Source: Sanguinoderma infundibulare
Lineage: Eukaryota > Basidiomycota > Agaricomycetes > Polyporales > Polyporaceae
NCBI GenBank assembly: GCA_032821775.1
Contig: JAVLRN010000010.1
Coordinates: 1,116,001 to 1,180,000, forward strand
DNA length: 64,000 nt
Direction: 5' to 3'
Made by a program: the position numbers and the translations under genes. Below the pieces are notes generated by a model, which worked only from the letters and a program-made list of their open reading frames with translations, made no database searches and was not told the DNA's origin. How positions within the stretch are numbered: position 1 is the first letter of the stretch; each line of letters begins with the position of its first letter. This document shows, piece after piece, positions 35,637-48,516 of this stretch.

Positions 35637-37532
35637 ATGTACAGAGAAACACCAAGAGATCCTGAAGATGACCCCCGATCCCAAATTCATCACAGACCAT
35701 CTTCCCCCCGCCCCAGTCCTTCTTGGGACATCGACCTCGGCGACGAGACGTACGAGAAGGCCAAGTTTATCTTCATAGGCGAACCGTGGAGTCGGCAGAC
35801 CTGCGCCTTCGAGACGAAGGACGCAAAATGCCAGCGCATCATTATCAAGGATTGCTATCGCCATCACGGACGTCGCTTCAAGGAAGAGGAGATTCTAGAG
35901 CAAATCCACAAAGACGGAGACCTCCTTGGCGTCGTGCGCTTCAAGTGCCACAAGACCATTACGACCAAGGATGGGTCACCTCTCGTTTTTAGTCGCAACG
36001 GTCCTCCGAAGGTCGAGAGGTCGAGAGAGCGCTACGCTTTCCTAGATTCTGGTTCTCGTTTGCTCGAGGCTACGAAGCTTAGCGATATCCTGAAGGCTCT
36101 GTACGACGTGCTTGAAGGTACGTGTTCAGCCGTATTTCAGGAGTGCTTCTGATGGCCTAACCTCTTTTGTAGTACACCGTACCCAACTGCAACGGAATGT
36201 TCTTCACCGGGACATGAGCCTCTACACGGCGGAAGATCGACGCGAAGTCAACGAGAAGCTGCCCCCAATGATCCAAGACGTGCTAAATGGGCGCTCTCGG
36301 TGAGTCACATTCGCGATTCGGCTTGCGACGTTTACTCACGTTTTCGTAGGCCGACTGAAGAACGCTTCGCTGCGTGCCTAGTCATCGATTACGACAATGC
36401 TGTACTGACGGACAGAGACGAGGTCTCCACGGATGAGGAGCTCGCACGACGCACAGTATGTTCCTCTGTTGTTTCATATCTAACGTGAGCTAACCATTGT
36501 ATACAGGGTACACCCATGTACGTTGCTCGCAGTGTGTGTACTGGTACAGTCCTCACGAACTGGACGTTTTGCACCGGACCAAGCATGCCAAAACTTTCCG
36601 GTAAAGCTGACGCGCACTATCTTGCGGTACACGGAAAGGACCGCTATGAGCGGTACAACGACAAGGATAGGACGACCATCCATGGAGGCTTTCCCCCAGA
36701 CCCCGACAAGACGCCCCCGCAGTTCGTCCATCGAGCAGAGCACGATGTCGAGTCGGTCTACTGGACGACAGCATCAGCGCTTCTTCGTGTCCGCCCCAAG
36801 GACGCGATAAAGGAGAAAGCAGCCGCGAAGGACATGGTGAATGTCTGGAAGATCCTTCTCGAACACGAGATTCCAGAGCAGGGCTCGGAATACACTGACA
36901 ACCGCCAGGGTATCCTTATGAAGAACAAGGATCAATGGCGAGCGTTGTTCCTTGAGCCCATGAAGGATGTAGGCACTCTGCTGTACTACATGTCCAGCCA
37001 CATCAACCCGTCTTACGAGCTCTGGGAAAGACTTCCGGACGGCCATCTCCACGAGGCTCTCCAGCGCCTCATTCTTCAGTACCTTGTCAACCACGAGAAT
37101 TTGGATGTCCTTCTGGATTCCAGCCACCTACGTCCCATCAAAGAGCCGCGGAAAGACTCAACGCACGCCCGGCTTTCTAAGCAGCTTTCTCCGGATTTCG
37201 GCTGCACGGGATCTAGCGCTAGAACCAACACGACTGGGGGCTTGAGCCAAACGCTGGCGAACGCTGGGGGCACGGCGAAGGGCAAGTCCGCGCGCCGAAC
37301 CACTACTCAGTCGGCCCCCCGTGGTAGGTCGTCCGCGTCCCGGGCGCGTGCAGGTTCCACCTCTCGTGCCAGATCGTCCACGTCCCGAGCGGGCGCGGGT
37401 TCCACCTCTGGTGCTATTGTCGCCGAGCCAAAGCGGAAGAGCACCAACCAGAGTGAAAGGAGCGCCAAGCGCCAGAAGCCGGACCCGCCGACTGGCATAG
37501 CAGAAGACGACGAGGAGATGTCCGACGTCTAA
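35637..37532 (+). CDS. FunK1-type protein kinase-like protein
   Basis: Exons 35637-36117, 36173-36299, 36350-36455 and 36507-37532 sum to 1740 nt, 579 residues. The middle shows the FunK1 order: LLEATKLSDILKALYDVLE, the catalytic loop VLHRDMSLYT, the DFG-equivalent VIDYDNA, the activation-segment GTPMYVARSV, then PKLSGKADAHYL and HRAEHDVESVYW. Asp174 of HRD is present but the Asn normally five residues later is Thr179, which should weaken Mg-ATP binding. The C-terminus is a degenerate Ser/Arg repeat (SRARAGSTSRA...) with an NLS-like PKRKSTNQ...KRQK. FunK1 kinases are expanded in mushroom-forming fungi; substrates are unknown. Its 3' flank has a copy at 28003-28270. Confidence 0.88.
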
Positions 37533-38518
37533 TCTCTCTTCCCATCGTCGCGATGATCATCTGTTCGCCGCTCGATCACCGCTGCTCCCCGGCGTCCTCA
37601 TCGGCCGCTTCCCCGTTCTGACCTGCGTCGTTCTTCATCGTCTTCTCTCATTTCCGCATCTCCAATCTCCTTCGTCTCATGTCCCCACACAACCCCGCGT
37701 TCTGATGTTTTCTAAGTGCGGTCGTACTACCGCCGTCTTGGGGATCATCCCAGCACACCGCTGTCTGGGCTCTCTTCTCTTCGTCGTGCAGAGACGTCGC
37801 TTCTTCAGGCTCTACTGTGTTCCCCGTGCCCCCGATATTTATATAGCGCACATACTCATTTCTTCACCGGTACCGTTCCTTTCATCCAGTCTTGCTCTCA
37901 TAGCATTGTCGCTCCTTCATCATGTCTCCGAGTCACTCACTGATTTATGTCACCGCGCAATCCCATTATGTTGACCATCCTTTGCCTTTCGACAACCGCT
38001 CATATGTGGGTTGCGAGCTACATGAGTACTCAGCTCAGTCGGTATCTGGAGCGGGATTCAGGGAGGTATGAATGAGGCGCTTTATGGGCCTTATGATTGC
38101 CCGATCCGTGCGCCGGATAACCAGTGCAGAGTGGTGGAATCGAAGTGTAGTTGATGCGTTGATGAGTACATACGATGGTAATAAAAGGAGACAACGTCCC
38201 CGCCAATGAGGTACTTGAGTAACTGTTGTAGTGGTTTGTAGATTACCGATCACCGATCTAGATAAGGATCGTATCACCGCCGTAGTACTAGTAGGCCGTA
38301 GTTCAGCGCGTCGGTGGCAGCGCAAATCAGCATAGACCTAGGACATATATAGCTATCTCAGGCCGAGCGATGACCATTTCCTACAGATCGCCACAGGTTT
38401 TCAGTACAAAACATTATCATATCGGCGTACAGGAATATATCGTGGTCGTACAGTAGTACATCGAAAGCTAATGCGACAGCAGAATCAGCCGCGAAGGACC
38501 TTCAAAGACGAACGAGAC
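37533..38518. other. 3' flanks of convergent FunK1 and RSC7 genes
   Basis: The first part (37778-37990) is the template or sister of the duplicated segment at 28003. The rest is convergent 3' spacer with no gene seen. Confidence 0.45.
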
Positions 38519-40366
38519 TCAAGAAGGTGCAGTCCTTATCAGGTCCATATACTTTGCTCTCTCCTTCGACCACTCATCTTCCTGCTTCAGATGGGGTGTC
38601 TCCATGAGAGTGTCGACCCACGCTAGGCCCCATGCAGCGCCACCAACCTTGGCACCTCCAAGTACGTGCTTTTGAGGGGTGTGCGGCAGGACATCCCAAC
38701 GAGCCTGCGTCGGTTGAGTGTCCGAGCGGTCTGTTATGAGTAGCCGAATCAACGTCATGATCCAGGAACGTATGAGAGAGAAGACCTTACAGAGGACGAT
38801 GCCCGTTTGAGGCTCGTACACCCCAAGCGGCAGTCGACTTTCTTGCTCGCGCCTCTTCCTGTCCTCCTCTATGATCTCCTCGGCAGACCTCTTCTCACCC
38901 CTCCCGACGTCGACCTCTCCTTCCCCAGTCTCCCCCAAGATCCCACCGCACACCTTCAGTGCCTCCTTCCTCAACTTCGTCCACTCATTCGACATGTCGG
39001 CCGTCCGCTCCGCGGCGACGTACATCCAGTTCTCCTCGTTCACACCGTCGCGCGTCAAGTACGACTTGCGAACAGCGTTCAGGGGGCCGTCGCTGTACGG
39101 ACCCCACCCCGAGGGTCCGAAGATCGTCGTAGGCCCGCCCGCGCGGTACAGTCCGACGAAGCCTCCGCTCCGCTCAGCTTTGCTGGCTTGCCCCGTCGCG
39201 CCAGAGGTGCCCGCGGCTAACGCGGCAGCCTCGTTCGCGAGGTTGGAAGGGTCTTGGAGCTCGCCCACAAGGTCGCCAGGCTTCAGACCCTTCGAGATGG
39301 TTTCCTCCATCGCCTTGTCTTCGTAATAGTCGTCGATGACCCATCTGCCCTCTGCGGGTCCACGATTTAGCATATATCCGTCGGATTTCAGCGGCCGGAA
39401 CCTGTCTTACCGAGGAGCATCTTTGCACCATGCAGCTTGTATGCACTCCGTGCAGTGATGAGAGTCACGCTGCGCGTCTTGAGATGCGAACCGAGTTTCC
39501 CGACTTCGATGAGATGGTCCTTCTCCCATTGGGTCGCGTTCAGCTTCATCGCAAGCGGGTTCCGCCTGAAGTAGTACAGCGAGTCGCGGAAGCCAGACGT
39601 CCGCGCAGCGTCAATAGCGAGCATATACATGCGCTCTGGGTGGCGATTGGGGAGAACGAACGTCTGCGACTTGAATCTCCTCCCTGAAAAATGGTAGGTC
39701 TCCTGGTGGACATAACACAGCGCGAATGCAAGACTCACCTCCGAGCAAGTTGCCCTGACTGTCAATTTTGGTGTCGCCCTTGGGATCGTCCTCCGTGACA
39801 TACTCGTCCCCGTCAATCACATAGACCTTCCCCTGTATGCGCCGGAAAGGCCTCCCGCCGCCGTCTGGTTCAGCGGGCTCCTGTGTGGGTGCTGCCTCCG
39901 CGACTTCCATAGACTCTTCTTCCTGCGCATCGTCCGCTCCTCGTTTTGGCAGCTTGATGGTGATGCTCTTTCCCCGTCCCCGCCCCCTCCCTCTCCCCCT
40001 GCCACGGCTGGCGCGCGGCGTGCCAGTGCCCACCGCGCCGCGCCCGCGTCCTCTTGGTCTGCCGCGTTTCCTAACCGGGGTGGCCTCAACCTCGTCCATG
40101 TCCTCATCGACGACGGCCGGGCTTCCTGCTTGCAAGCTAGGTTCGACTTCCTCGTCATTGTCGATGTCTATCGGCTCGTCCTCGTCCGCTTCCACTTGCG
40201 GGGTCTGTGGCGCAGACTCGGTGAGGCTGGGCTCGCTCGCGTTCTCTTGCTCCTCGGCGCCGCCCACCGAGATTTCTTCGTCTTCTTCGGGTATGGAGGG
40301 AGCTCGTGCGGTCGCCGTCCTCGCGCGGCGCGGTCGAATGCTGATTTTCAGGTTGCTCGGGGGCAT
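38519..40366 (-). CDS. rsc7: Chromatin-remodelling complex subunit Rsc7/Swp82
   Basis: Four exons on the minus strand (40366-39739, 39683-39411, 39351-38791, 38730-38519) sum to 1674 nt, 557 residues. The N-terminus is disordered, acidic, with AT-hook-like RKRGRPRGRGRG and a run of Arg-Gly. The conserved region starts at GKVYVIDGDEYVTEDD and runs through TFVLPNRHPERMYMLAIDAARTS, LYYFRRNPLAMKLN and KLHGAKMLLGEGRWVIDDY. This is the Rsc7/Swp82 (CRC subunit) family of RSC and SWI/SNF remodellers. It acts in the nucleus as a complex subunit without catalytic activity of its own. It is divergent from SCC3, with start codons 225 bp apart. Sequence and splice sites look intact. Confidence 0.9.
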
Positions 40367-40591
40367 CTTCTTTACCAGGAGTGTGTCCAGTCAACGCTGA
40401 GGTAGTCAAGCGAACTCGGCGTGAAGACGAAAAGCGACGAAGGCTGGTCGGTGGCTGGAAGCAACTCGGCGCCGCGGACAACGGCAGTGGTAGAGGTCAC
40501 GTGGGTATCCGGAACAGTGGGTTCACCGTCGCGCGCGGCGAGCGCGTCTTGACCTCATCCCTCACCCCTCTCCCACCCCTCCGCCGGCACC
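40367..40591. promoter_or_regulatory. Shared divergent promoter of RSC7 and SCC3
   Basis: Only 225 bp separate the two start codons. The stretch is GC-rich, has a perfect E-box-type CACGTG at 40498-40503 and a pyrimidine tract just before the SCC3 ATG. No TATA box was seen. Co-regulation is inferred from the geometry. Confidence 0.7.
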
Positions 40592-43500
40592 ATGGCCGAC
40601 GCTACAGAACCGCGACGATCACAACGGGAGAGGAAGCAGGCAACTCAATTTGTCTCAGGTACGGCCCAACCGCCTTCACCAGACCGTGACGAGCCTGACG
40701 ACCCGTGCAGTCAACAGTTCCCTTCTGAACAAGCGCAAGCGGTCCGACGCGACGAGCGACGAGGAAAACGCCAAGGATGACGCGTTGAGCGAGCTCTCCG
40801 ACCTACCGCCGAGTGAAGACGAGGCGGACGACGAGGACGGCGCGCCAAAACCACCAGCCAAAGCCTCAGCGAAACGCAAGACGAAGGCCGCTCCTGGTCC
40901 CAAGAAACCGCGCGCACCCAAGGGTACTGCCACGAAGAAGACAACACCCAAGGCCCCTGGCCCGCCAAAGCCCAGAAAGACCGCCGGACGCAGGGGTAAG
41001 CAGGCCGCCGGTGCCGAAGGCGAGTTCGATGTCGAGAAGGTCGCGAAGGACACCAAGATTTCTGGCGACAATGTGCTGTTCAGTGCGTGTCTTATCTTGG
41101 GACGGAGCTGTTGGTGTCGGCTGATGTTGGTGGTTAAGACGCCATCATGAATCCTGCCGCGGCGTTGCAGTCAACAGCAGAAGATTTCCTTGAATCTCTT
41201 TCCAACACTCCCGGCGCAAGCCTTGCCGAGCTCATCAACTGCATCCTGCGTTCATGTGGCTGCAACGATTCGGTTGACGAAGATAGGGCAGTCGACTACG
41301 ACGGTGTGGTTGACGCTCTGGATGATTTCACGGAGGTTCTCAAGAAGGTGAGTGACGCGTGTCTCGCACAAGACCATCATTCCGATACCGCTGGCAGGAC
41401 GACACTCCCATATACCCCTTGACATCGAAACTACCCATCTTTAAAAAGTTCCGCAAGTCGCTTTCCGAGTTCCTCGAACGCCTCATCATCTCCTCCGCCG
41501 AACTTGGCACCCTCTACACCTCGGACCTAATGCCAACTCTACAAACCTGGGTTATCGCCATGTCCTCTTCACAGCTTCGCAGTTTCCGCCATACGGCTAC
41601 TGTTATTGCGCTTGAAGTCGAGACGGCACTCTGTGACGTTGCCGCGGCGGTCGAAAAGGAGGCGGAGGTCGTCAGCAGGCAGCGCGAGGGAGAGAGGAAG
41701 CGCAAGGCATCAGGGAACAAGGCCAAAGGAAGCAACGCCCGCGACGCCGAGCTGGAGAAGAAGGCTGCGGAGGTCCGCGAGCGTCGCTCAAAGCTTGCCG
41801 AGTTTCTCAAGGAGTTCGTGGACGGGTGAGCACTACTTCCCAATCACGCCTTTGCTTTTTTCGTTGATCGCATACCTACAGTGTCTTTGTGCACCGTTAC
41901 CGCGATCTCGACCCAAACATTCGCGCCGAGTGCGTGCGCGCGATGGGCTTGTGGTTCAAGAAGTACCCGGCACACTTCCTCGATGGCGCCTACTTGCGCT
42001 ATGTGGGATGGGTGCTCTCTGACGCACAAACACAGGTCCGCCTCGAGGCGGTGCGCGCTCTTGCGTTCGCGTACGAGCAGACGGCGTACATTGGCGCAGC
42101 TGCACTGCAACACTTTACCGAGCGTTTCAAGCCGCGCCTGGTTGAGATGGCCGTGGGCGACATCGAGCTCAACGTGCGCGTGGCGGTGGTGCAGGTATTA
42201 CAAACCATCGATGGGCACGGGCTGTTGGAGGACGAGCAGCGGCAGCAGTTGTGCTTGCTTGTCTTTGACGAGGAGGCACGCGTGCGAAGGGCGGTGAGCG
42301 GGTTCGTGAAGGGCGTATGGGAGGAGACTGTGGAAGAGCGGTTGGTGGGGAGGAAACCGTCTGACACAGACAAGAACCGAGCTGGTGTCAAGGCGCTCGG
42401 CATGCTCCTCGTGACATGGGGTCGCGCGCTGGACAAGTCGACGGGCGACGGGGATGGAGATGACGAGAGCGACTTGGGCGAAGGAACCTCGAAACGCGTG
42501 CGCGCGAAGGAGGTTGCCTCGCTTGTGGGCCACAACCCGAAAGGACGCACTGCACTCGTTGTCGAGGCGTTGTGGGACGAGGTCGAGCCGGTGCGCGACT
42601 GGGAGACCCTCCTCGACGTATTATTGCTCGACCATTCCGCGGCTGGTGAAGGACGCCCTACTTCAAGATCCAAGGGGAAGCAGGCGGCGACTGACGAGGC
42701 GGTGGACGAGGCGTACCGGCTCGAGGAAGTCGAGGAGGCAGTCCTCCTTGAGATGTTTGTCGCCACTCTGCGGAAGGCGCTTGCAGATGCTGCTATCGCT
42801 AACGCGAAGAAGGTACGCTCATCATCTAATCTACGCTCTTCACATAGGCTTAACGAAGGGCCAGGGCGACGAGGACACCACGCTGTCAGACGTGACGCGA
42901 GCACTGATCAAGGCGTTGCCGAGGTTGTTCGTGAAGCATCAGACGGACGAGAGCAGGATCTCGGACGTGCTGCTTATCCCCCAGCTGATGAATCTAGACA
43001 TGTATCTCGAGATGCGGATGATGACGGTGGGTTGTATGTTGAGTCGTGTTGTGATGAGTTTGACGAGTTCTGGGCTGCAGGCGTACTCGAGCCTGTGGGA
43101 AGACGTGACGAAGCAGTTCCTGTCGCACTCGTCGCCAGTTGTGCTGGCGAACGCAGTAGCGACGATCCGGCGCATGATGGAGGCCACGAGCTTGTCGAAG
43201 ACAAACAGCACGAAGATCGTCGAGCTCGAGGATGAGCTGTCGACGTCGTTGCGGGACTCGATCGCCGGGCGTGACGAGATCGAGGTGGCGAACTTCACGG
43301 AAGACGAGGTGCTGTCGTTAGGCGCGATCTGTGCACGTCTGGCCGCGTTATCGGGAATTCGCGATATGACGTCTTGGATGGAGGAGGACGAGGGCGGGAA
43401 GCAGAGCAGTGCTTGGGACATTGTGGGTGCCCTTGCGGAGCGCGGGCGGCTGGGGTACAAGGACGAGGAGACGGTATGCATTCCTTACCACATTTACGGT

Positions 43501-45582
43501 TGTGTATGACTAACTTGTGGGCACGCAGATGGTCGACCGCGCGTTGCAGCTGCTCACTCTACACATCATGTGGAAGGCTCGCAGCCTACCGGCGGCGGCG
43601 GAGCTCTCGCCGGACGAGATTCAGTTCCGTGACAAGCTCAAGGAGGAGCGAGCGTCCCTTCTTGAGAAGCTGGTCGAGTTCGCGGTCGGTACGCAGTCAA
43701 ACACAGTGGAGGGTGTACGGCGAGCGGTGCGTCGTGCTCAAGCTCTTGCGTCAGTGCTATGCGTTAATGTGTTCGGGTTGTCCAGGCGTTCCAAGGGCTG
43801 CTTACTTTGCATATACTCTTTTGCGCCGCGGAAACGACTGCGCCTGACGGTAGTCGGTTACCCACTGCTGCGCTTCCCTTGTCTCTGGATGACGAGGTGC
43901 AATATCGCTGTGCGGGGTTTGTTCAATCGGAGATCGAGCGGTATGCGGAGGAGATTACTGAAGCGCAGCCTGAAGACCACCGGAGCAGTGAGGACGAGGA
44001 TGACGAAGAGGAACCCGAGCCGGAGGAGCAACCGAAAGGCAAGAAGGGCCGCGGCAAAGGCAAGGCAGCTGCGAAGCCTGCGACGCCAGGTACGTTGCTC
44101 GAGCTATGCAAGGTGGAAGTGAAGTGTATGCTGATCGGATAGCAGCACCCCGCGCAGAAACCCGTGCTCAGCTGGAGAAGGAGTATGTGTTCATCGGGGT
44201 CGTCACGACGTTCTTGCGTGCGATCCGTGCTGGCGTGATCCACTTCCGCCATGCTGCAACTGTCCTCGCGCATTATGGTCATCTTGGCGCAACTTTCGAC
44301 CTTTGTTCCAAGGTTGTCATCGAGATCCTGCGCGAGGAGGGCATGTACAAGGATAACGGTGAGGCCGTCGTCGCCATCATCTGTCAAGCGCTTCAGGAGG
44401 TGAGCGCTGTGATTCTCTTGAGATGACATGTGATTGTAACCTGTTGTTATGCAGTCCTTCACGTTGTACCTGGAGTCCGTGGTCCATACTGGTGACCATG
44501 CCATCGCGCTCGGGAAAGCCCTTTCCGCGTGCTTGATGATCCGGGGTGCTCAGCTCGCCGTCGTCCGACGCTTGGATGCGAAGTACATCGTCGACATCCA
44601 CACGACGAGCCTCAACTGGGTCGGCAAGCGGCTCGCTGCCTACGAGAATGCGAAGAACAAGAAGGCGAGGAACAAGTGCATCCTGTTCTTCCGCATCCTC
44701 CAGCCTCTTCTGTCCTCGATTGACAACCAGGACTCCCTCAAGATGTAAGTTCATGCTCCGTTCACGCAACTCATCGGGCACTCATGAGGTACCGGTTGCA
44801 GCAAAGCACATCTGGAAAACGTCATCGCACAGTCGAAGTTGGAGATCCCTCCGACTTCGAAGCGATGGGAGCCGTATCGTGCTTACGAGAAGAAGCTCTC
44901 AACAGCGCTGATGAAGGAAAAAGGTGGGGTACTCTTTTACACTTTGATAGACTTTCGCCCTTATACATTTGGTGTAGGTCCTGGTCGCAGGGGTCGGAAG
45001 CGCAAGGACGGCAAGACCGCCGATTTCGTCACCACGGACGAAGAAGGTGGCGAAGCGAGCGAGGCGGAAGGGATGCTGGTCAACGGCGAGGCTGAGAAAC
45101 CCAAGCGACGGAATCCCCGCCGTGCGGCGCAGAACGGAGGATTGTCTGAAGGCGAACCTGGTGTCACCGAGGACGAACACGACGCACCTGCGCCTGCCAC
45201 CACTCCGAAAGCGCGACCAAAACCGCGCCCGGTACGGAAACGCGGGTCTCCTGCGAAGAGAGCGCGGGAGGAGTCGCCTGTCAGAACACCATCCCCCACC
45301 CCTGCGCGGCAGTCTAAGTCCCTCACGCCACTTTCGTCCGTACGAGGGTCGGTCCCTCCGGAAGGACCTGAAGATCACGAGGAGCGGGAGGAGTCCCAAG
45401 ACCCAGAGACCCCCAAAGCTTCCCGCAAACGTGCACGGTCCGATGACGAGGAGGAGCAGGAAGACGAGGAGATGGCCAACGCTACAACGAACGGCATCAA
45501 CCACGACGACGCGGGCGAGGGGGCGTCGCAGGACACCCAGGGGTCGGAGCTGAAAATCCGACGGAAGCGCGTCCGCCATTGA
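40592..45582 (+). CDS. SCC3: Cohesin subunit Scc3/STAG
   Basis: Thirteen exons sum to 4344 nt, 1447 residues, in one frame from ATG 40592 to TGA 45580-45582. The N-terminal 150 residues are acidic then Lys/Pro-rich, typical of the family tails. The helical-repeat core carries STAG signatures: FKKFRKSLSEFLERLI, VIALEVETALCDVAAAVE, FVHRYRDLDPNIRAECVRAMG, YLRYVGWVLSD and DVTKQFLSHSSPVVLANA. The STAG domain and cohesin-binding HEAT repeats follow, and the C-terminus is long, acidic and basic by turns, ending in an NLS-like RRKRVRH. An in-frame 54-nt stretch (43027-43080) is best read as an intron, because removing it restores RMMT-AYSSLW. The protein binds Scc1 and helps load and hold cohesin on chromatin. 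No lesion was found. Confidence 0.93.
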
Positions 45583-46086
45583 CACTTTTGATACCCCCAG
45601 ACGAAGTTGCCAGTACCCTTATGCTTATTCGATTGTCACTGCGTCTTCCTTCGCATGTCCATATTCCTGTCTTCATTTTATTCGCCTCGGATTTATCTTT
45701 CGTCTTGCTGTGTCTGTCTGTCGTGTTGTGTTGTCGTCGACCGTTTGTTGCTGAATGTACCGCATGATATGTATAGACATTGTAGCTGTCGCGCCGCTCT
45801 TGGGCCCCCATCCGTAATCAAATATTGCAGAGCATTCGTCTTGACCTCTTGTCTGCGGGGGTGGGTCGGGATCATGTAAGCTCTTGAGCCACAGATTACG
45901 GTGTGTGGAAGGAGTTCATGCAGTGTGCGCGTTCCGCGTGAGTCACGAGTTCATCACAGTAATGTATACATACACAATTGGACCTCCCGATACGCTGGAA
46001 CTTGGTTCTTACTTCGTGAATCGTAAATTGCGAGCATGAGTAGATTGCTGCATATGTATGCGGCGGCGGCCCTAGCATTCAAGCTC
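45583..46086. other. Convergent 3' spacer of SCC3 and DUF6593 copy 4
   Basis: No gene was seen. The first part is probably the SCC3 3' UTR. Confidence 0.4.
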
Positions 46087-46777
46087 TCAGCACGCGCCCG
46101 CGGTGCACGCCGCCGCGCCGCCGGCACTCGCGCTCGAGCTCGCCCTCTGCCTCGCGCGTCGCTCATGCTCGCATATGACGAGCGAGAGCACGATTACATC
46201 CATGAACGGCACGACTTCGGGACCGGCATCGATACCCATGTTGTGTTTCAGCGCGAGGATGCCCCAGTTGTCGGCGTGCGTCTCCGCTACGATCACCTTC
46301 GAGCGCGCATCGACAAGCTGCAAGAATCGAAAGTACATAAAGGACATCAACGCGGTGATTTGGAGCAACTTGAATACCTAGGAACGCACCTTGAACTTCC
46401 CGGCGTTTTTCTCCTTCCACAAGTACTCCTTCCCGTTCGGTGCGCGCAGCCGTCGAGAGCTGTAAGCACGTCAGCGGTCACTCTCACGCGTAGCATCTAG
46501 GCTCCAAGGTTTCCTTTCGCCAGTAGGGACATGCTCACCTGGTGAAGAAGCCGTTCTTCGGCAACCAGTCCGACACGGCATACGTCTGCCCCTGGTACGT
46601 CACCCGGTCGTACCCCAGCCGACGCTCGTACTTGGCCACGACCTGTCCGCCGGCGTCGGTCATAGTCGTGACCCGGTTCACGAACCCGGAGGTGGCGAGG
46701 TTGAAGAGGACCTGCCCCGACGCCTTGTCGACGACCGCCGCGTCAAAGGGATCGCGAGAGGTCCAGCTGACGTTCAT
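46087..46777 (-). CDS. DUF6593 protein, copy 4
   Basis: Minus-strand exons 46777-46539, 46459-46390 and 46317-46087 give 179 residues. Exon 1 starts MNVSWTSRDPFDAAVVDKAS and ends at DWLPKNGFFT, exon 2 reads LRAPNGKEYLWKEKNAGKFK, and exon 3 reads LVDARSKVIVAETHADNWG through FMDVIVLSLVICEHERRARQ. The tail is Ala/Ser-rich. It is close in sequence to fragment copy 7 (both have GILALKHNMGID). Function is unknown. Confidence 0.82.
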
Positions 46778-47859
46778 GACGATAATGATGACGACGCGCG
46801 GACTGGATATGTCAACACAGCAGAGGGCGTAACTCTAAGATCCGTCGGCCGTGGTTGATAGCAGGATGGGAGCCTCGTCCACTTTAGGCCACTTGCACTG
46901 GTACTTAAATCACCTTTGCTCCAAGCCCGCCGCGTGAGACCGCAGGTGGGGCAGTGTCGGCGAAGCTGTTCGGAGCGAGCTGCTGTGATTTGCGCGCGTG
47001 AGAAGTCGGTGCCGAGCGACACTGTCCGTGTCCTTGGGAGAGGGTGTACATGGACCGTGAAGTTGTTGTGCTGGATCGGCGCAACAACCGTGACATAATA
47101 CACGTCCGCGATTCTCGTCCTGTTGAAAGCCGCCACTAAGTCAACACGGTACGACATGACGAGTTTTCTGCGGGACGTATCAAAAGGGATCAGAATATCT
47201 CCCGGAAGGGACTTCCATCTAGATTGTGCGCATGGTGTGGATGGGCAGCTCACACGAGCAGGGGAGGTCGAGCAGTCTCCCCGAAGGCTTCAGTCCGGGA
47301 CTTGAAAGCCATTACGTATTCGCGTCGTAGGCTGGCTCCCGCACTGGCAGGTGGCACGTTAATAAGCACCGACGACGGTCCCGTCTGCAGAGATTGTCAC
47401 ATCGTGAGTTCCGAGCTAGGAGAACGCGGAGTCATTGAGTACGAAATTATCCCTACCTTGGCTCTGTTGATTGTCGATCATGATCTATCTTGATGAAGAG
47501 GTAGCGCTGTGGCGATGAACGATTCGAAACGATTTTATCCCAACATCTTGCAAACCAATAGGACATATGCCTCCGGTACAAGGCGGCAGACAGCATGAGC
47601 TGAACGGTACTCATTGTAGTTACGGCCCAGATACCAGGGTGAGGTTCCATCTCACCGTTATGATCTGGTCCTAGCACGACCCATGTAACGTGGCATTGGG
47701 CGGACACGAGTTTCTCCACTTCCATCAAATGGCCAGGCGCTGTGAATGAATGGTTTGCTACTGCTTTAAGTATAGGACCCCGGCCCCGCGAGCAAAGATG
47801 TGCGGCACACCGCCCTCCACCTCTCATGTTCCTGGCTCGCTTGTACGACACCCACCCCG
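46778..47859. other. Divergent intergenic region between DUF6593 copies 4 and 5
   Basis: The two genes point away from each other, so both promoters lie here. No gene was recognised, though several unsupported ORFs occur. Confidence 0.4.
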
Positions 47860-48516
47860 ATGAACGTCACTTTCCTCTCCGATAGCCCACTGAACTCGAC
47901 CGTCGTCAACCTCACTGGCGGTATGCACCTGTACGACATCTCGACCGAGTTCGACTTCGAGTCGTCCACGGTGCGATGCCGCACGACACTGCACAACCTC
48001 GACGGGGAGGTCGTCGGGAGGTGGGAGCGTGCGTACCAGCGAGAGCAGGACAGGATCACGTACCGCGATAAGATGCACATGCTCTCCGACTGGCTCCCGA
48101 AGAAGAGCGTATTCTCCAGGTGCGCACGTTCGCTCTCGGCTTCTTAGCTTGAAATATGGACGGCTGAAGCTAAAGGCTGTAGGACCCGCATCCTGGTGGC
48201 CTCGGACGGTTCCCAATACTACTGGAAGCAAGCGACGAGTTGGGGCACGACGTCACTGCGGGTAAGCACGCTGATGCGTATCGGACGTGTTGGTGCACAG
48301 GCTCACCGTCAGATGACCGGGCAGCTTGTGAACCCCGAAACACAAGAGACAGTTGCGCAGGTGCGCAGCGCGCGCGAAGGCTCTGGCTTCCTCGGGAAGC
48401 CACGGAGGATGAGTCTTGAGGTGAAGCCGGGGAGTTCTCTGAGCCTCGACGCGATCTTGCTGTCGTTCATTGTCCTGGAGCAAACGCGGAGGGAGCAGTG
48501 CGAAGGCTCGTATTGA
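47860..48516 (+). CDS. DUF6593 protein, copy 5
   Basis: Exons 47860-48119, 48183-48261 and 48325-48516 give 176 residues; a third-exon start at 48301 is equally in frame and adds eight. Exon 1 starts MNVTFLSDSPLNSTVVNLTG and ends at DWLPKKSVFS, exon 2 reads ILVASDGSQYYWKQATS, and exon 3 reads QLVNPETQETVAQV and SLSLDAILLSFIVLEQTRRE. All family landmarks are present and uninterrupted. Confidence 0.8.
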
